Made by a program: the position numbers and the translations under genes
Part shown: one piece after another, positions 35,115-44,272 of the stretch
Position numbering within the stretch: the stretch's first letter is position 1
How the letters are laid out: the number at the start of each line of letters is the position of its first letter
Assembly (NCBI RefSeq): GCF_001027925.1
Contig: NZ_LECT01000052.1
Location: forward strand, 1 to 64,000
Origin: Rhodopirellula islandica
Lineage (GTDB): Bacteria > Planctomycetota > Planctomycetia > Pirellulales > Pirellulaceae
Direction of reading: 5' to 3'
Length of the DNA stretch: 64,000 nucleotides
The notes under the pieces: generated by a model
Told to the model about the DNA's origin: nothing
What the model saw: only the letters and a program-made list of their open reading frames with translations
The model's database searches: none

Positions 35115-35140
35115 CCGTAGGTGCGCTACGCGACCTACGG
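35115..35140. repeat. Palindrome in the 34875-35271 gap
   Basis: CCGTAGGT (35115-35122) pairs with ACCTACGG (35133-35140) around a GC-rich centre that is itself near-palindromic. The 397-base gap also holds CCGGCGGTCGAGCGAAGC-type GC-rich sequence and no credible gene. Confidence 0.45.
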
Positions 35141-35271
35141 CTACCGTCTTAAATCCCTCACGGGATAGGATTCTCACTTGTGGGCAATCGACACCTTGCT
35201 GATTTGTCCACTAAACATTCGCCAGTCCCTCGCACATGTTTCCTCTTCCAAGACCTTCCAACGGAACCCAC

Positions 35272-35874
35272 ATGAGTTCATCTCCCAATCCAAACGACTA
35301 CCTGGGGCATTGCGAGGACATTGATGCTGACCATCCAGACATCATCGAACGCGCCCAAAAATTGGCGGGTGCGTCGATCGAAGAGACCGCGAAAAACTGC
35401 TTTGAGTTTGTGCGTGATTCGATCCAGCACACGGGAGACGAAGAGCGAAATCCGGTGACGTGCCGAGCTTCGGATGTGCTGTGGCATGGGATCGGATACT
35501 GCTACGCCAAGAGCCATTTGCTGTGTGCCTTCTTGCGTGCCAATCAGATTCCCGCGGGGCTTTGTTATCAGCGTCTCTCCATCGAAGGCGACGGAGCTCC
35601 GTTTTGCTTGCACGGGCTCAACGCGGTCCATTTGCCCGACCATGGTTGGTATCGGATCGACGCTCGCGGAAACAAACCCGGTGTGGACGCTCAATTCATT
35701 CCTCCCCGAGAACAGTTGGCGTTTGCAACTGACATGGCAGGAGAACGGGACCTGGATGAGATTTGGCAGACGCCACATCCTGCCGTGATCGAATGCCTGC
35801 GGAGACATGAAGACTGGCTGGAATTGTCGCAAGATTTGCCCGATCAAGATTTGCCCGATATCGAAGAACGGTGA
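35272..35874 (+). CDS. Transglutaminase-like protein
   Basis: A 200-residue protein from the ATG at 35272. It has the transglutaminase/cysteine-peptidase core: C77 in WHGIGYCYAKSHLLCAFLRA, H114 in FCLHGLNAVHLPDHGWYRI and D130 in RIDARGN. The region before it (IEETAKNCFEFVRDSIQHTG) matches the usual entry helix of bacterial transglutaminase-like proteins. No signal peptide is seen, so it is probably cytoplasmic. Bacterial members are mostly peptidases or amidases with unknown substrates. The C-terminus has a small acidic repeat (LPDQDLPDIEER). It stands alone. Confidence 0.8.
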   Translation: MSSSPNPNDYLGHCEDIDADHPDIIERAQKLAGASIEETAKNCFEFVRDSIQHTGDEERNPVTCRASDVLWHGIGYCYAKSHLLCAFLRANQIPAGLCYQRLSIEGDGAPFCLHGLNAVHLPDHGWYRIDARGNKPGVDAQFIPPREQLAFATDMAGERDLDEIWQTPHPAVIECLRRHEDWLELSQDLPDQDLPDIEER

Positions 35875-36001
35875 ATGGCGTGCTGGAAACAGTACAATGG
35901 ACGGTGCGGTCTTCGTTTCGGCGGTTGCAAAGATTGAGCCTGAACGACGTCGACGGCATTCGGATTTCATTTCAAACGTCCAAACTGAGCGGGGATTCCA
36001 C

Positions 36002-36292
36002 ATGCCAAATCCTTTCAAAACACGTGTGCAGTGCATCGCATTCCTTGGTGTTTGTGTGGCGGTCGGTTTCAGTTGTGCTGCCTCGATAGCAGTCGCGGAA
36101 ATCTTCATGCCTGAGAACGCAGCCGGGCAACAAGGCGTGGCCACTTTCTATCGGACCTTCACACCGATGGCGGTCGTGTGGACCTTGCTTGGCATTTGGG
36201 CCCACGCCTGCATGCCTCCTCGCGTTTGCGGACCGGATGACACGGAATCGAGAGAGGGGGCCGGCCCCTTGCCGCAAACCGCAACGCGCTGA
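36002..36292 (+). CDS. Small two-helix membrane protein
   Basis: A 96-residue protein from the ATG at 36002 (MPNPFKTRVQCIAFLGVCVA). Hydrophobic segments lie at about 10-33 and 54-69 (TPMAVVWTLLGIWAHACM), and the tail is polar. The upstream extension in this frame (from 35807) overlaps the transglutaminase gene and is not likely. No family is recognised. Confidence 0.45.
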   Translation: MPNPFKTRVQCIAFLGVCVAVGFSCAASIAVAEIFMPENAAGQQGVATFYRTFTPMAVVWTLLGIWAHACMPPRVCGPDDTESREGAGPLPQTATR

Positions 36293-36493
36293 TGGCCCGC
36301 ACTGGCTTGCTTCAGGGGATCTGAACGGACTCCTTGGATTTCAATTGATTGATTTGGCGGTGGATGGAGATACTCTGAACAGCCATGCTTCGAATTCGGC
36401 TGTGTGCCGCCTCTGTTGGAACCGCACCCTAAAGCCGACGAAAAGCATCCCGCCAATTACTGTCGTCCCGCATCGCCCTGAGAGAATGGCATC

Positions 36494-37747
36494 ATGAAGT
36501 GTTTGTTTGATCTGATGACCCGAGCCGTCATCGTCACGTTCTGCGTGAGCCTTGCGTCCAACTCAATTTTGGCCCAAGACACTCCTGAGAAGGCCGCTCA
36601 GCCTGAGACAAAGAAGACGACGGACGACACAGACGAGGTCACCGTCAAAGTGCAAGGGACGTTCGAGTCGACTCAAAGCTGGGAACTGAGCCACGGGTTG
36701 GATCAGTTTGGTGAACTTGAAATCAAGAAAATCCTTCCGCATGGCACCGAAGTCAAAGAAGGCCAGACCGTCATTTGGTTCGACACCGAATCGATCGACA
36801 AAAAACTGTCCGCCGCCGAGATTGACATTCGCTTGGCCAGAATTGCTGCCGACGACGAACAGTTTGCTCATGATCAATTCGTTGCCGCTCAAAAACTCGA
36901 TCGCCAAGATGCAGAGCGGGCACGTCAGGCTGCCAAGCAGGCCTATGACAACTACATGCAATTCGATCGCGATCGAAAAATCAAAAGTGCTGAATTCGAC
37001 ATCAAGATGTCCCAAGCCTCACTGGACAACGCGGCCGAGGAACTGAAGCAACTTCAGCAAATGTACGACGCCGACGACTTGACCGAGGAATCCGAGGAGA
37101 TCGTTCTCAAACGCGCCAAGCAGTCCGTCGAGTCCGCTCAGTTTCGATTGGAAAGCACCGAGATTCGTTCCAATCGAACCCTGAAACAATCCATTCCCGC
37201 CGAAGAAGCGCGAACCGAGGCCACCTGGGAACGCGCCCAAATGGCGTACGAGAAAACCCTTCGCAATCTCGAGAGTGCGAAAAAGAAACGCGACCTGGAA
37301 CGCCGCAAGGCCGCGGATGCCTTGTCCGAAAAGGAAACGGACTTCGAAGAACTCCGCGAACAACGCAAGTCGATTGTCATCCAGGCTCCCGGCAAAGGGA
37401 TCCTGCTGTATGGAGAACTGAATCGAGGCGCACTCAATGCCAAGCCGAGCCCGATCAAGGTGGGGTCGAAAGTCTCCACCGATCAGGTCATCGCCACCGT
37501 GGTTCAGCCAAACAAGATGCGAATTCGCTTGACGCTGAGCGAGGCTGATCTGGCCGGCATTCAAGTGGGCGACTCATGCGTTATCAAGCCAGCGATTGCC
37601 CCGAAGGAGGAGGTCAAGGGCAGCATTGATTCGATCGCATCGGTGCCGTTCATGGGAACGAAGTTTGATGCAACAGTGAAGATCACAGGCAAATTGCCCG
37701 AAGCGGTGAAACCGACGATGACCGCGACCGTTGAGTTGACGAAATGA
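36494..37747 (+). CDS. HlyD-like periplasmic adaptor protein
   Basis: A 417-residue protein with a signal peptide (AVIVTFCVSLASNSILAQD). A lipoyl-like half-motif (ELEIKKILPHGTEVKEGQTV) opens a long charged coiled coil (about residues 105-295, e.g. ELKQLQQMYDADDLTEESEE, LESAKKKRDLERRKAADAL). It closes with APGKGILLYGELNR, and a beta-barrel follows (KMRIRLTLSEADLAGIQVGD). This is the hairpin layout of membrane fusion proteins of RND or ABC exporters, although no transporter gene is nearby. The next gene, 25 bases on, encodes a terpene-cyclase-fold protein, so the two are probably co-transcribed. Confidence 0.72.
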   Translation: MKCLFDLMTRAVIVTFCVSLASNSILAQDTPEKAAQPETKKTTDDTDEVTVKVQGTFESTQSWELSHGLDQFGELEIKKILPHGTEVKEGQTVIWFDTESIDKKLSAAEIDIRLARIAADDEQFAHDQFVAAQKLDRQDAERARQAAKQAYDNYMQFDRDRKIKSAEFDIKMSQASLDNAAEELKQLQQMYDADDLTEESEEIVLKRAKQSVESAQFRLESTEIRSNRTLKQSIPAEEARTEATWERAQMAYEKTLRNLESAKKKRDLERRKAADALSEKETDFEELREQRKSIVIQAPGKGILLYGELNRGALNAKPSPIKVGSKVSTDQVIATVVQPNKMRIRLTLSEADLAGIQVGDSCVIKPAIAPKEEVKGSIDSIASVPFMGTKFDATVKITGKLPEAVKPTMTATVELTK

Positions 37748-37772
37748 TCGTGATCATCCTCGGGAAAATGCT

Positions 37773-39062
37773 ATGAATATCAAGCAAACGGATCGCCCGG
37801 TCGCGACGACCAGGATTGCTCTGCGAGTTCGCCATTTGTCGCTTCGCGTCGTCTTGATGCTGAGTGCCTTGTGTCTGTTGGCACACAGCGAGACATTGCC
37901 AGCGGAAGACGTGGCTGCGGTGAAGCCCTTTGATTTGTCACGCACTCCGGTGCCGCCAGAAATCGACGCCCCCACCGAATCGGAAATCCGCGCCGCGATC
38001 GTTCGCGGGGTGCAGTTCATGCTCGATGACCAGAACCCGAACGGTTCCTGGGGATCACCCACGCGGACGAAAGGCCTGAACATTTACGCCCCGACGCCCG
38101 GAGCCCACCATGCGTTCCGAGCCGCGACCACGTCGCTGGGAATCGCGGGGTTGATCGACACACTGGAACACCTGCCTGAGAACACACCGGAAAAAAATCT
38201 ACGGGCGCAAGTCCGCGATTCAGTCGAACGAGCTGAGACGTGGCTGTACCGCGAATTGCCGAAATTACGACGAGCAGATGGTTCGGCCATGTACAACGTC
38301 TGGGGTCATGGCTATTCGATCCAAGCACTCGTGCGGTTGCATGGTTGGCACAAAGGCGATGCGGATCGCCAAGCGAGCATCGTCAGCCTGATCGAAGACC
38401 AATTCGAAATGCTGCAGCGTTACGAATCGGTCGACGGCGGCTGGGGCTATTACGACTTCCGCTACCAAGCCGACCAACCAACCTCCTCGTCGACCAGCTT
38501 TGTCAACGGTGCCGTGTTGGTGGCACTCAAGGAAGCCGATTCCATCGGGGTGACTCCGCCAAAACGCATGGTGGATCGCGCCGTCGCAGCTTTGGGCCGA
38601 CAACAGAAACCCGACTTCAGCTACTTGTACAGCGAAGACTCTCAGTACCGACCGATGCGAGAGATCAACCGCCCCGGCGGGAGTCTCGGTCGGTCCCAGT
38701 GCTGCAATGCAGCAATGCGATTGTGGGGCGATTCCCAAATCACCGACGACGTCGTGAAGGTCTGGCTGTGTCGACTCTATCTGCGCAACGGCTGGCTCGA
38801 CATCGGCCGCAAGCGGCCGGTTCCCCACGAAGCTTGGATGCAGGTGGCTGGCTACTTCTACTACTTTGGTCACTACTACGCCGCAGTGGGAATGGACTTG
38901 TTGCCCGAAGAGGAACGTGCGCCGTATCAGTCGATGTTGGCCAAGCTGATGCTCGACCGTCAAGAATCCGATGGCTCGTGGTGGGACTACCCGCTGTACG
39001 ACTACCATCAACCGTATGGCACCGGGTTTGTCCTGATGACGCTGGACGCCTGCTTGCCGTGA
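37773..39062 (+). CDS. Secreted terpene-cyclase/prenyltransferase-fold protein
   Basis: A 429-residue protein with a signal-like segment (RVVLMLSALCLLAHSETLPA). The mature region has QW-type repeats of the squalene-hopene cyclase/prenyltransferase alpha-alpha barrel (FMLDDQNPNGSWGSP, YESVDGGWGYYDF, MLDRQESDGSWWDYPLYDY). The DxDD catalytic motif of cyclases was not seen, and export argues against terpene synthesis. Planctomycetes have several such secreted proteins of unknown role. It follows an HlyD-like gene closely, suggesting a shared operon. Confidence 0.75.
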   Translation: MNIKQTDRPVATTRIALRVRHLSLRVVLMLSALCLLAHSETLPAEDVAAVKPFDLSRTPVPPEIDAPTESEIRAAIVRGVQFMLDDQNPNGSWGSPTRTKGLNIYAPTPGAHHAFRAATTSLGIAGLIDTLEHLPENTPEKNLRAQVRDSVERAETWLYRELPKLRRADGSAMYNVWGHGYSIQALVRLHGWHKGDADRQASIVSLIEDQFEMLQRYESVDGGWGYYDFRYQADQPTSSSTSFVNGAVLVALKEADSIGVTPPKRMVDRAVAALGRQQKPDFSYLYSEDSQYRPMREINRPGGSLGRSQCCNAAMRLWGDSQITDDVVKVWLCRLYLRNGWLDIGRKRPVPHEAWMQVAGYFYYFGHYYAAVGMDLLPEEERAPYQSMLAKLMLDRQESDGSWWDYPLYDYHQPYGTGFVLMTLDACLP

Positions 39063-39119
39063 ACGCGAAAAAGCCCAAGCGTTCGACCACGAGAAAGTTC
39101 AAACGCAGTGGAGGAGGCG

Positions 39120-39494
39120 ACCGGCGCGTTCTCACCCCTCTGCGACTCCGCGTCTCTCCGCCTCTGCGTCCCATTTCAATCGCGATCGCATCAGTCCTCT
39201 CGATGCGTTGAAGCTGGCACGCAAACAGTGGAGAACAACTGTTCAAAGCAGGTACGCAGGAGTCATGGGGTATGTGAGCCGTTGGCGTTCGCCACGGTTT
39301 TCACGCACAACCGGGGCTAACGCCCAAACGGCTCACATGGTTGTGCTTGATCATTCCTGCCGACTTTTGTTCCGTGTGCGAAACCCAACGCTTCAGCGCC
39401 CGCCTCCACCCAATCCAAACTCAAACAGTTCGAAACAGACCTTGGGTCGGTACCTTGCGAGACGGAACAGTTGAGGACAACTGTTCTACTCTGA
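39120..39494. repeat. Cluster of three dispersed repeats in the gap before phoD
   Basis: The 545-base gap 39063-39607 contains several elements. A CTCCGCCTCTGCGTCCCATT / TCAATCGCGATCGCATCAG stretch (about 39155-39195) has a close copy at about 51010-51050. GAAGCTGGCACGCAAACAGT (39210 on) carries the CAGTTG-type palindrome in decayed form. A GGGGCTAACGCCC element lies at 39309-39339. A second CAGTTG element, GAACAGTTGAGGACAACTGT, lies at 39465-39494. The same order (TCAATCGC..., GCTGGCACGCAAACAG) recurs at 50999-51135, so these may form one composite unit. No gene is seen here. Confidence 0.6.
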
Positions 39495-39607
39495 CGATGC
39501 CGGAGCGGCTTGATTCGGCCCACTGGCATTCTCGCGCATCCGGCTGTGATAACATGGTTGCCCCACCTTGAAACGGGCCACGCCAGACTCTCTCCCAGAA
39601 CGCCACC

Positions 39608-41020
39608 ATGAAGAGAATGTTGTCCGGGATCCTCCTTGCGATCCTTCCTGCCGCAACGGTTTCCCTCGCCAAACCACCGATCCCAACGCCCCGCGAAACG
39701 CCGGTGGTGGGCGACATGGACCACTACTTCCTCGAGTCCATGTACGACCTCAAGGAGTCGGACGCTGGGTTGCAACACGTGGTCGATTCACCTGCGTTTC
39801 GTGAGTTGGTGGCGAAGCATGACCTCAAGCTTCTGGGCGGCCCCATGTTGGGCTGCGTCACCGATCACAGTGCCCGGATCTGGGTCCGGACAACGCAACC
39901 CGCCAGCGTGCAAGTCGTGATGGATGGGCAGTCCAGCGAAGTCGTCCAAACCTCGGCGGAGATGGACTACTCGGCACTCCTGGACCTCGGAAATCTGCAG
40001 CCTTCGACGTCGTACACCTACGACGTTTTGGTCGATGGACAAAGCGTTTTCGCCGACCAGCAACCAACCTTCCAGACTTATCCGTCCAAGGACGAGAAGG
40101 CAACGTTCAGCGTCGCGTTTGGCGGCGGAGCCCGCTACAACCCGCCGAAGGAAAAGATCTGGGATGTGATTGCGGGGCGTTCGCCGGAAGCGATCCTGTT
40201 GCTCGGTGACAATGTCTACATCGACCAACCCAAGTCGCGCACGAAGCAGCGTGTGCACTACTACCGTCGGCAACTGCGACCTGAGTTTCAACGCCTGACC
40301 GCGTCGACGTCGGTGTACGCGGTCTACGACGATCACGATTTGGGCGTGGATGACTCCTCGGGTGGCCCCCGCAAATTCAAACCGAGTTGGAAATTCGAAT
40401 CCTGGAAAGTCTTCCGTGAAAACTGGAACAACCCATCGTACGGGGGCGGCGATGAACTTCCCGGTTGCTGGTTTGATTTCTCGATTGGGGACGTCGACTT
40501 CTTCATGCTCGACAATCGCTACTATCGATCGTTTGAAGACGGGACGATGCTGGGCCCGGAACAAAAGGAATGGTTGTTGGCGAAGTTGAAAGCATCGGAT
40601 GCCACGTTCAAAGTTCTCGCTTCAGGGACGCTGTGGACGGAGCACGCTGACAAAGGCGGGAAAGATTCTTGGTGGGGCGTGAAGGAAGAACGCAACGAAA
40701 TCTTTGACTTCATCGACCAAGAGAAAATCGGCGGCGTGATTCTGCTGTCGGCTGATCGACACCGCACCGACGTGTACAAGATCGAGCGTCCCAACGGCTA
40801 CGACTTGTTCGAGTTCGAGACGTCGAAGATGACGAACGATCACACGCATCCCACCAAAGAAAAAGCCGTCTTCTCTTACAACGAAGGCAACTTCTTTGGG
40901 ATGTTGCGATTTGATTTGGAGAAGGCCGATCCAGAAATGGCGTTCCAGTGCATCACAATGGAAGACCAAAAGGTCTATGAGATGACGTTGAAACGCAGCC
41001 AACTGCAGGCGGCAGAGTGA
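39608..41020 (+). CDS. phoD: PhoD-family alkaline phosphatase-like phosphoesterase
   Basis: A 470-residue protein with a signal peptide (MKRMLSGILLAILPAATVSL). The early Fn3-like strand region (GGPMLGCVTDHSARIWVRTT, LQPSTSYTYDVLVDGQSV) precedes the PhoD metal-binding core: ILLLGDNVYIDQPKSRT, VYAVYDDHDLGVDDSSGG, KVLASGTLWTEHADKGGK and GVILLSADRHRTDVYKIER. PhoD enzymes are Ca/Fe phosphodiesterases and phosphomonoesterases acting outside the cell during phosphate shortage. A clear Pho box could not be identified by eye. It is monocistronic, with repeat-rich sequence on both sides. Confidence 0.87.
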   Translation: MKRMLSGILLAILPAATVSLAKPPIPTPRETPVVGDMDHYFLESMYDLKESDAGLQHVVDSPAFRELVAKHDLKLLGGPMLGCVTDHSARIWVRTTQPASVQVVMDGQSSEVVQTSAEMDYSALLDLGNLQPSTSYTYDVLVDGQSVFADQQPTFQTYPSKDEKATFSVAFGGGARYNPPKEKIWDVIAGRSPEAILLLGDNVYIDQPKSRTKQRVHYYRRQLRPEFQRLTASTSVYAVYDDHDLGVDDSSGGPRKFKPSWKFESWKVFRENWNNPSYGGGDELPGCWFDFSIGDVDFFMLDNRYYRSFEDGTMLGPEQKEWLLAKLKASDATFKVLASGTLWTEHADKGGKDSWWGVKEERNEIFDFIDQEKIGGVILLSADRHRTDVYKIERPNGYDLFEFETSKMTNDHTHPTKEKAVFSYNEGNFFGMLRFDLEKADPEMAFQCITMEDQKVYEMTLKRSQLQAAE

Positions 41021-41049
41021 CGCGACGAAATTCGATCGTTTCAATCGGT

Positions 41050-41548
41050 CTCGTCAATTGAGTCGTCCACGACGTTTCAACGAATGTAGGATGGGCACTC
41101 TTGCCCGTCAGAGTGGCGGACGTCAGCCAAGAGTGGCCAACCGACAGCAAATTCCACAAACCGGTCAGCAAGGCCGACGCAGAATGCCCGACGCCGGCCC
41201 CGTCCGGGGCGAGGATCGCCGCCATGATGCACGTTCGGTACGAGCCCCGTCATCGCCTCCACCGCCCAGATTTTGAAATTTACAATTTACAATTTCACTT
41301 TTTCAATCCATCCCCCATCGCATCCCTCGCCACCTGTCGCCGCTTCGCGGCTTGTCGAGCGAGACTGTGACACCCAAGACCTCGGGTTGAAAACCCGAGG
41401 CTAACAACTGTCACCGCTCCGCGGTTGTTAAAACACCGAACACCCACAACCAGTCGCGGAGCGACGGAAGCCGGAAGCCTTGGGTTTTCAACCCAAGGTC
41501 ACACACCAACGACACACAAGTCCTCAAGTCGCGGAGCGACGACAGTTG
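41050..41548. repeat. Long direct repeat, copy A
   Basis: A ~500-base unit repeated at 41640-42138 with an exact period of 590 bases and few differences. In order it contains a GATGGGCACTCTTGCCC hairpin element, GCCGGCCCCGTCCGGGGCG, a TTTGAAATTTACAATTTACA stretch, the perfect hairpin CCTCGGGTT/AACCCGAGG (41380-41400), CGCTCCGCGG/CGCGGAGCG inverted pieces, and the hairpin CCTTGGGTT/AACCCAAGG (41478-41498). No coding frame is shared in a way that suggests a gene. Confidence 0.85.
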
Positions 41549-41639
41549 ATTGCAGCCCCGCCACCGAACGACCCACCGGTTCGCATCCTCGTACGATGGG
41601 CTTCCAAGCCCGTCGAAATGAAACCCCAACACGTCACGG

Positions 41640-42138
41640 CTCGTCGATTGAGTCGTCCACGACGTTCTAACGCCTTTAGGATGGGCACTCTTGCCCGTCT
41701 GATTGGCGGATGTCGGCCAAGAGTGGCCAACCGACGGCAAATTCGACAAACCGGTCAGCGAGGCCCACGCAGAATGCCCGACGCCGGCCCCGTCCGGGGC
41801 GAGGATCGCCGCCATGATGCTCCTTCGGTACGAGCCCCGTCATCGCCTCCACCGCCAAGATTTTGAAATTTACAATTTACAATTTCACTTTTTCAATCCT
41901 TCCCCCATCGCAACCCTCGCCACCTGTCGCCGCTCCGCGGCTTGTCGAGCGAGATCGTGACACCGAAGACCTCGGGTTGAAAACCCGAGGCTAACAACTG
42001 TCACCGCTCCGCGGTTGCTAGAACACCGAACCCCCACAACCAGTCGCGGAGCGACGGAAGCCGGAAGCCTTGGGTTTTCAACCCAAGGTCACACACCAAC
42101 GACACACAAGTCCTCAAGTCGCGGAGCGACGACAGTTG
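41640..42138. repeat. Long direct repeat, copy B
   Basis: The second copy of the unit at 41050-41548. The hairpins are at 41970-41990 and 42068-42088. The ~91-base spacer (41549-41639) is unique. Sequence differences are scattered point changes (e.g. CTCCGCGG for CTTCGCGG), which suggests the duplication is recent but not brand new, or is kept similar by recombination. Confidence 0.85.
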
Positions 42139-42195
42139 TTCGCCCCGTCGCTGAATGATCCCCGGTTTGTGCCGGTCGTTGGTCTGCTGTTGATT

Positions 42196-42999
42196 TCAGA
42201 TCGAACGAAACCACTTGTGTCCGCTTGATCTCAGCAGCAACACGTACAGCATCGCGAACAGATAGAAACCGATGAAGGTGCCGCTGACGATCATCGCTTG
42301 CTCGTCGGCGTTGCCGCTTTCCATGTCCACGATCAACAGGACCACAAAGGGTTGGCCGATGAAAATCGGAATCAGCCCAAAGATCCAGGCCCATTGGCGG
42401 CTCAACAGTGTGAGTAAAAGCAGTGTCCAACCGACGGCGAGACTGAGAACCAGCGTGATCATCCCTTGGGACAAATCCATCCAGATACCGGCGATTTTGA
42501 AAAGCACATTGGCGACCGCGATCGTGAACGCCATCCCCAGAATCTGCCGGATGTTGCGTTGGCCGGTCGGAGGAGTCTTCCCTCGATGAATGGGACGCCG
42601 AAACCATTGCCAAATTAGAAATGGCCCCAAGCATGAAAGGCCGGCCACAAGCATCAACTGCGTCGCGATCGATGGCATGGCCAGCCACGCCAATGCAATC
42701 ACGATCGCATCGACGAGCAGGAAGCACCCCACGCCCATTTGACAACGTCGTGTACGCCTTCTGGAACGGCCTTCGGCAGGCACATGAATCAGCGAGCACC
42801 AAGTGCCCAACGCAGCCCAACTCGCGGTGAGTCCACCAAGTGAACACGCCAGAAACAACTGGTTCTCGTCCGCTAAATCCTCCAGATCCTGCAACCCGCC
42901 GAAGCTTGCCGCAACAATCGAGAGAACGACCGACCAAACCAAGCACCATCCCAACAGCACCCCATCGACTGGATCCTCCTCCGGCAACGAGTCATTCAT
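42196..42999 (-). CDS. Integral membrane protein, last gene of the pseudopilus operon
   Basis: A 267-residue protein with about seven hydrophobic segments (e.g. VLLGWCLVWSVVLSIVAASF, MITLVLSLAVGWTLLLLTLL, AWIFGLIPIFIGQPFVVLLI). Its ATG (42999) overlaps the stop of the DUF1559 gene by four bases, so it is translationally coupled to the operon. No prepilin-peptidase motif was seen, so it does not look like PilD. Its function is unknown, but its place suggests a membrane component or an accessory of the machine. Confidence 0.65.
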   Translation of the reverse strand: MNDSLPEEDPVDGVLLGWCLVWSVVLSIVAASFGGLQDLEDLADENQLFLACSLGGLTASWAALGTWCSLIHVPAEGRSRRRTRRCQMGVGCFLLVDAIVIALAWLAMPSIATQLMLVAGLSCLGPFLIWQWFRRPIHRGKTPPTGQRNIRQILGMAFTIAVANVLFKIAGIWMDLSQGMITLVLSLAVGWTLLLLTLLSRQWAWIFGLIPIFIGQPFVVLLIVDMESGNADEQAMIVSGTFIGFYLFAMLYVLLLRSSGHKWFRSI

Positions 43000-43889
43000 T
43001 CCAAACTCTGCTCGCGAAGCGACTCGATCGATTGAAACTGCAGGGGCAATTCACCGTCACGACGGTCGGCCATTTGCTGCAAGATCCGCGGGTCGGTTTG
43101 CGCCGACTGGAAACGAACTTCGCCAGATCCAAACAAAAAGTGGACACCGCCGGGATGGCGGCTGCCGACCGAACCCACCGCCGATGCAGGTGGTTTGGCA
43201 AAGCGATCGTCGACGGTTTGGATTCCCCCACCAACATTCCGCAGCGTGGCGCGGGTCCCGCTCAACCATCCCAGATCATCGAGTGGCAACAACTTCTCTG
43301 AAACGAAGGCGGTGTTCGCCAATCCATCCGTCACATCGTCACGCGTGATCGCGACGTTGAGAAGGAAGACGCCATGGTCGCTCTCATCGATGGATTTTTC
43401 AGTCGGATGGTGCAACCCAACATAACTGCTGGCGTTGTCCGGCGTTCTCGCGGCAGATGGACACTGAACATGCGGGACACTCAATGCCAACACAGGCCGA
43501 TTGGCCTCGTCGTAAACACTGACCGAACGAAGGATGCGATCACCAATGACGGGTTGGTCCATCAAGTCCATCAACCGCCCTAACCAATTGTGATGGTTCC
43601 CCACCGCGGTGCTGGCGATTGGTCCGGCGATCCCATCGTTTGGATCCAAGACCGTTCCCACGGGAAAGTGCATCCAACGATCGTGATAGCTTTGGATTGC
43701 CAAACCAATCGGGAGCATTTTCGATTGGCAGGACGCACGCCGGGACGTTTCGCGAATCGATTGGAGCGCCGGAGTGAGCATCCCAACCAGGACCCCGATG
43801 ATCGCGATCGTGACCAGCAATTCGACCAAGGTGAAGCCGTGCTTTGTGCTGCCGAAACAAGCGAGAGGTTTTGACTGGCGAACGTTCAT
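42996..43889 (-). CDS. DUF1559 pseudopilin-like protein
   Basis: A 297-residue protein with a type IV prepilin-type start: a short basic leader, then HGFTLVELLVTIAIIGVLVG. The DUF1559 body has LQSIRETSRRASCQSKMLPI, GLAIQSYHDRWMHFPVGTVL and the C-terminal HPGGVHFLFGSGEVRF. DUF1559 proteins are abundant in planctomycetes and are thought to be pseudopilins (GspG/GspH-like) with a large extracellular domain. The DUF1559 body is shorter than usual. It overlaps both neighbours by four bases. Confidence 0.88.
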   Translation of the reverse strand: MNVRQSKPLACFGSTKHGFTLVELLVTIAIIGVLVGMLTPALQSIRETSRRASCQSKMLPIGLAIQSYHDRWMHFPVGTVLDPNDGIAGPIASTAVGNHHNWLGRLMDLMDQPVIGDRILRSVSVYDEANRPVLALSVPHVQCPSAARTPDNASSYVGLHHPTEKSIDESDHGVFLLNVAITRDDVTDGLANTAFVSEKLLPLDDLGWLSGTRATLRNVGGGIQTVDDRFAKPPASAVGSVGSRHPGGVHFLFGSGEVRFQSAQTDPRILQQMADRRDGELPLQFQSIESLREQSLE

Positions 43890-44272
43890 GAGTTGCCTCG
43901 TTGTAGACGTCGGATCGACATGCCAGGCCGGTTGTTGCGAACCAAAGTGGCTTCGATTTGGTTGGGTGGTTCACTGGAGGTGATGACTTTCACATCGATC
44001 CAAACTCCGGCGTCTTCGTCAACAGGCAGCCGAAGGTCGGATTCGAGCTCGTCGCCCAGCGTCTGAGCGGTCCGGATCGCGGATTCGAGCAACGCGACGG
44101 ATTGATGATGCAGGTCATGTCGTCGTGATTGGGTGGCTCGTCCTCCCGTCGCGATGGCGAACGTTCCAACCAACAAGGCCAGCGCGAGCACCAACCCCAT
44201 GGCGGCCAAACCGCGGCGAATTGGCAAAGGATGTCGGCGATGAATCCGGCGACGGGCGTGTGTCAAAATCAA
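43886..44272 (-). CDS. Minor pseudopilin-like protein (GspK/PilX-like)
   Basis: A 128-residue protein. A basic leader (ARRRIHRRHPLPIRRGL) is followed by a hydrophobic helix (AAMGLVLALALLVGTFAIAT), resembling the GspK or PilX N-terminus, where cleavage follows Gly. The rest is a short alpha/beta domain (HDLHHQSVALLESAIRTAQT, VWIDVKVITSSEPPNQIEAT). GspK is usually ~300 residues, so this is a small version or a different minor pilin. Four-base overlaps on both sides couple it to the operon. Confidence 0.6.
   Translation of the reverse strand: MILTHARRRIHRRHPLPIRRGLAAMGLVLALALLVGTFAIATGGRATQSRRHDLHHQSVALLESAIRTAQTLGDELESDLRLPVDEDAGVWIDVKVITSSEPPNQIEATLVRNNRPGMSIRRLQRGNS

Noticed and set aside
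41050-42138. Possible CRISPR array
   Set aside because: There are only two long copies with a 590-base period, no short regular spacers and no cas genes. No other regular array was seen in the window.
42089-42949. Minus-strand frame of 286 codons overlapping the last gene of the pseudopilus operon
   Set aside because: It is in a different frame from the hydrophobic protein at 42196-42999, runs into the repeat, and has no membrane segments.
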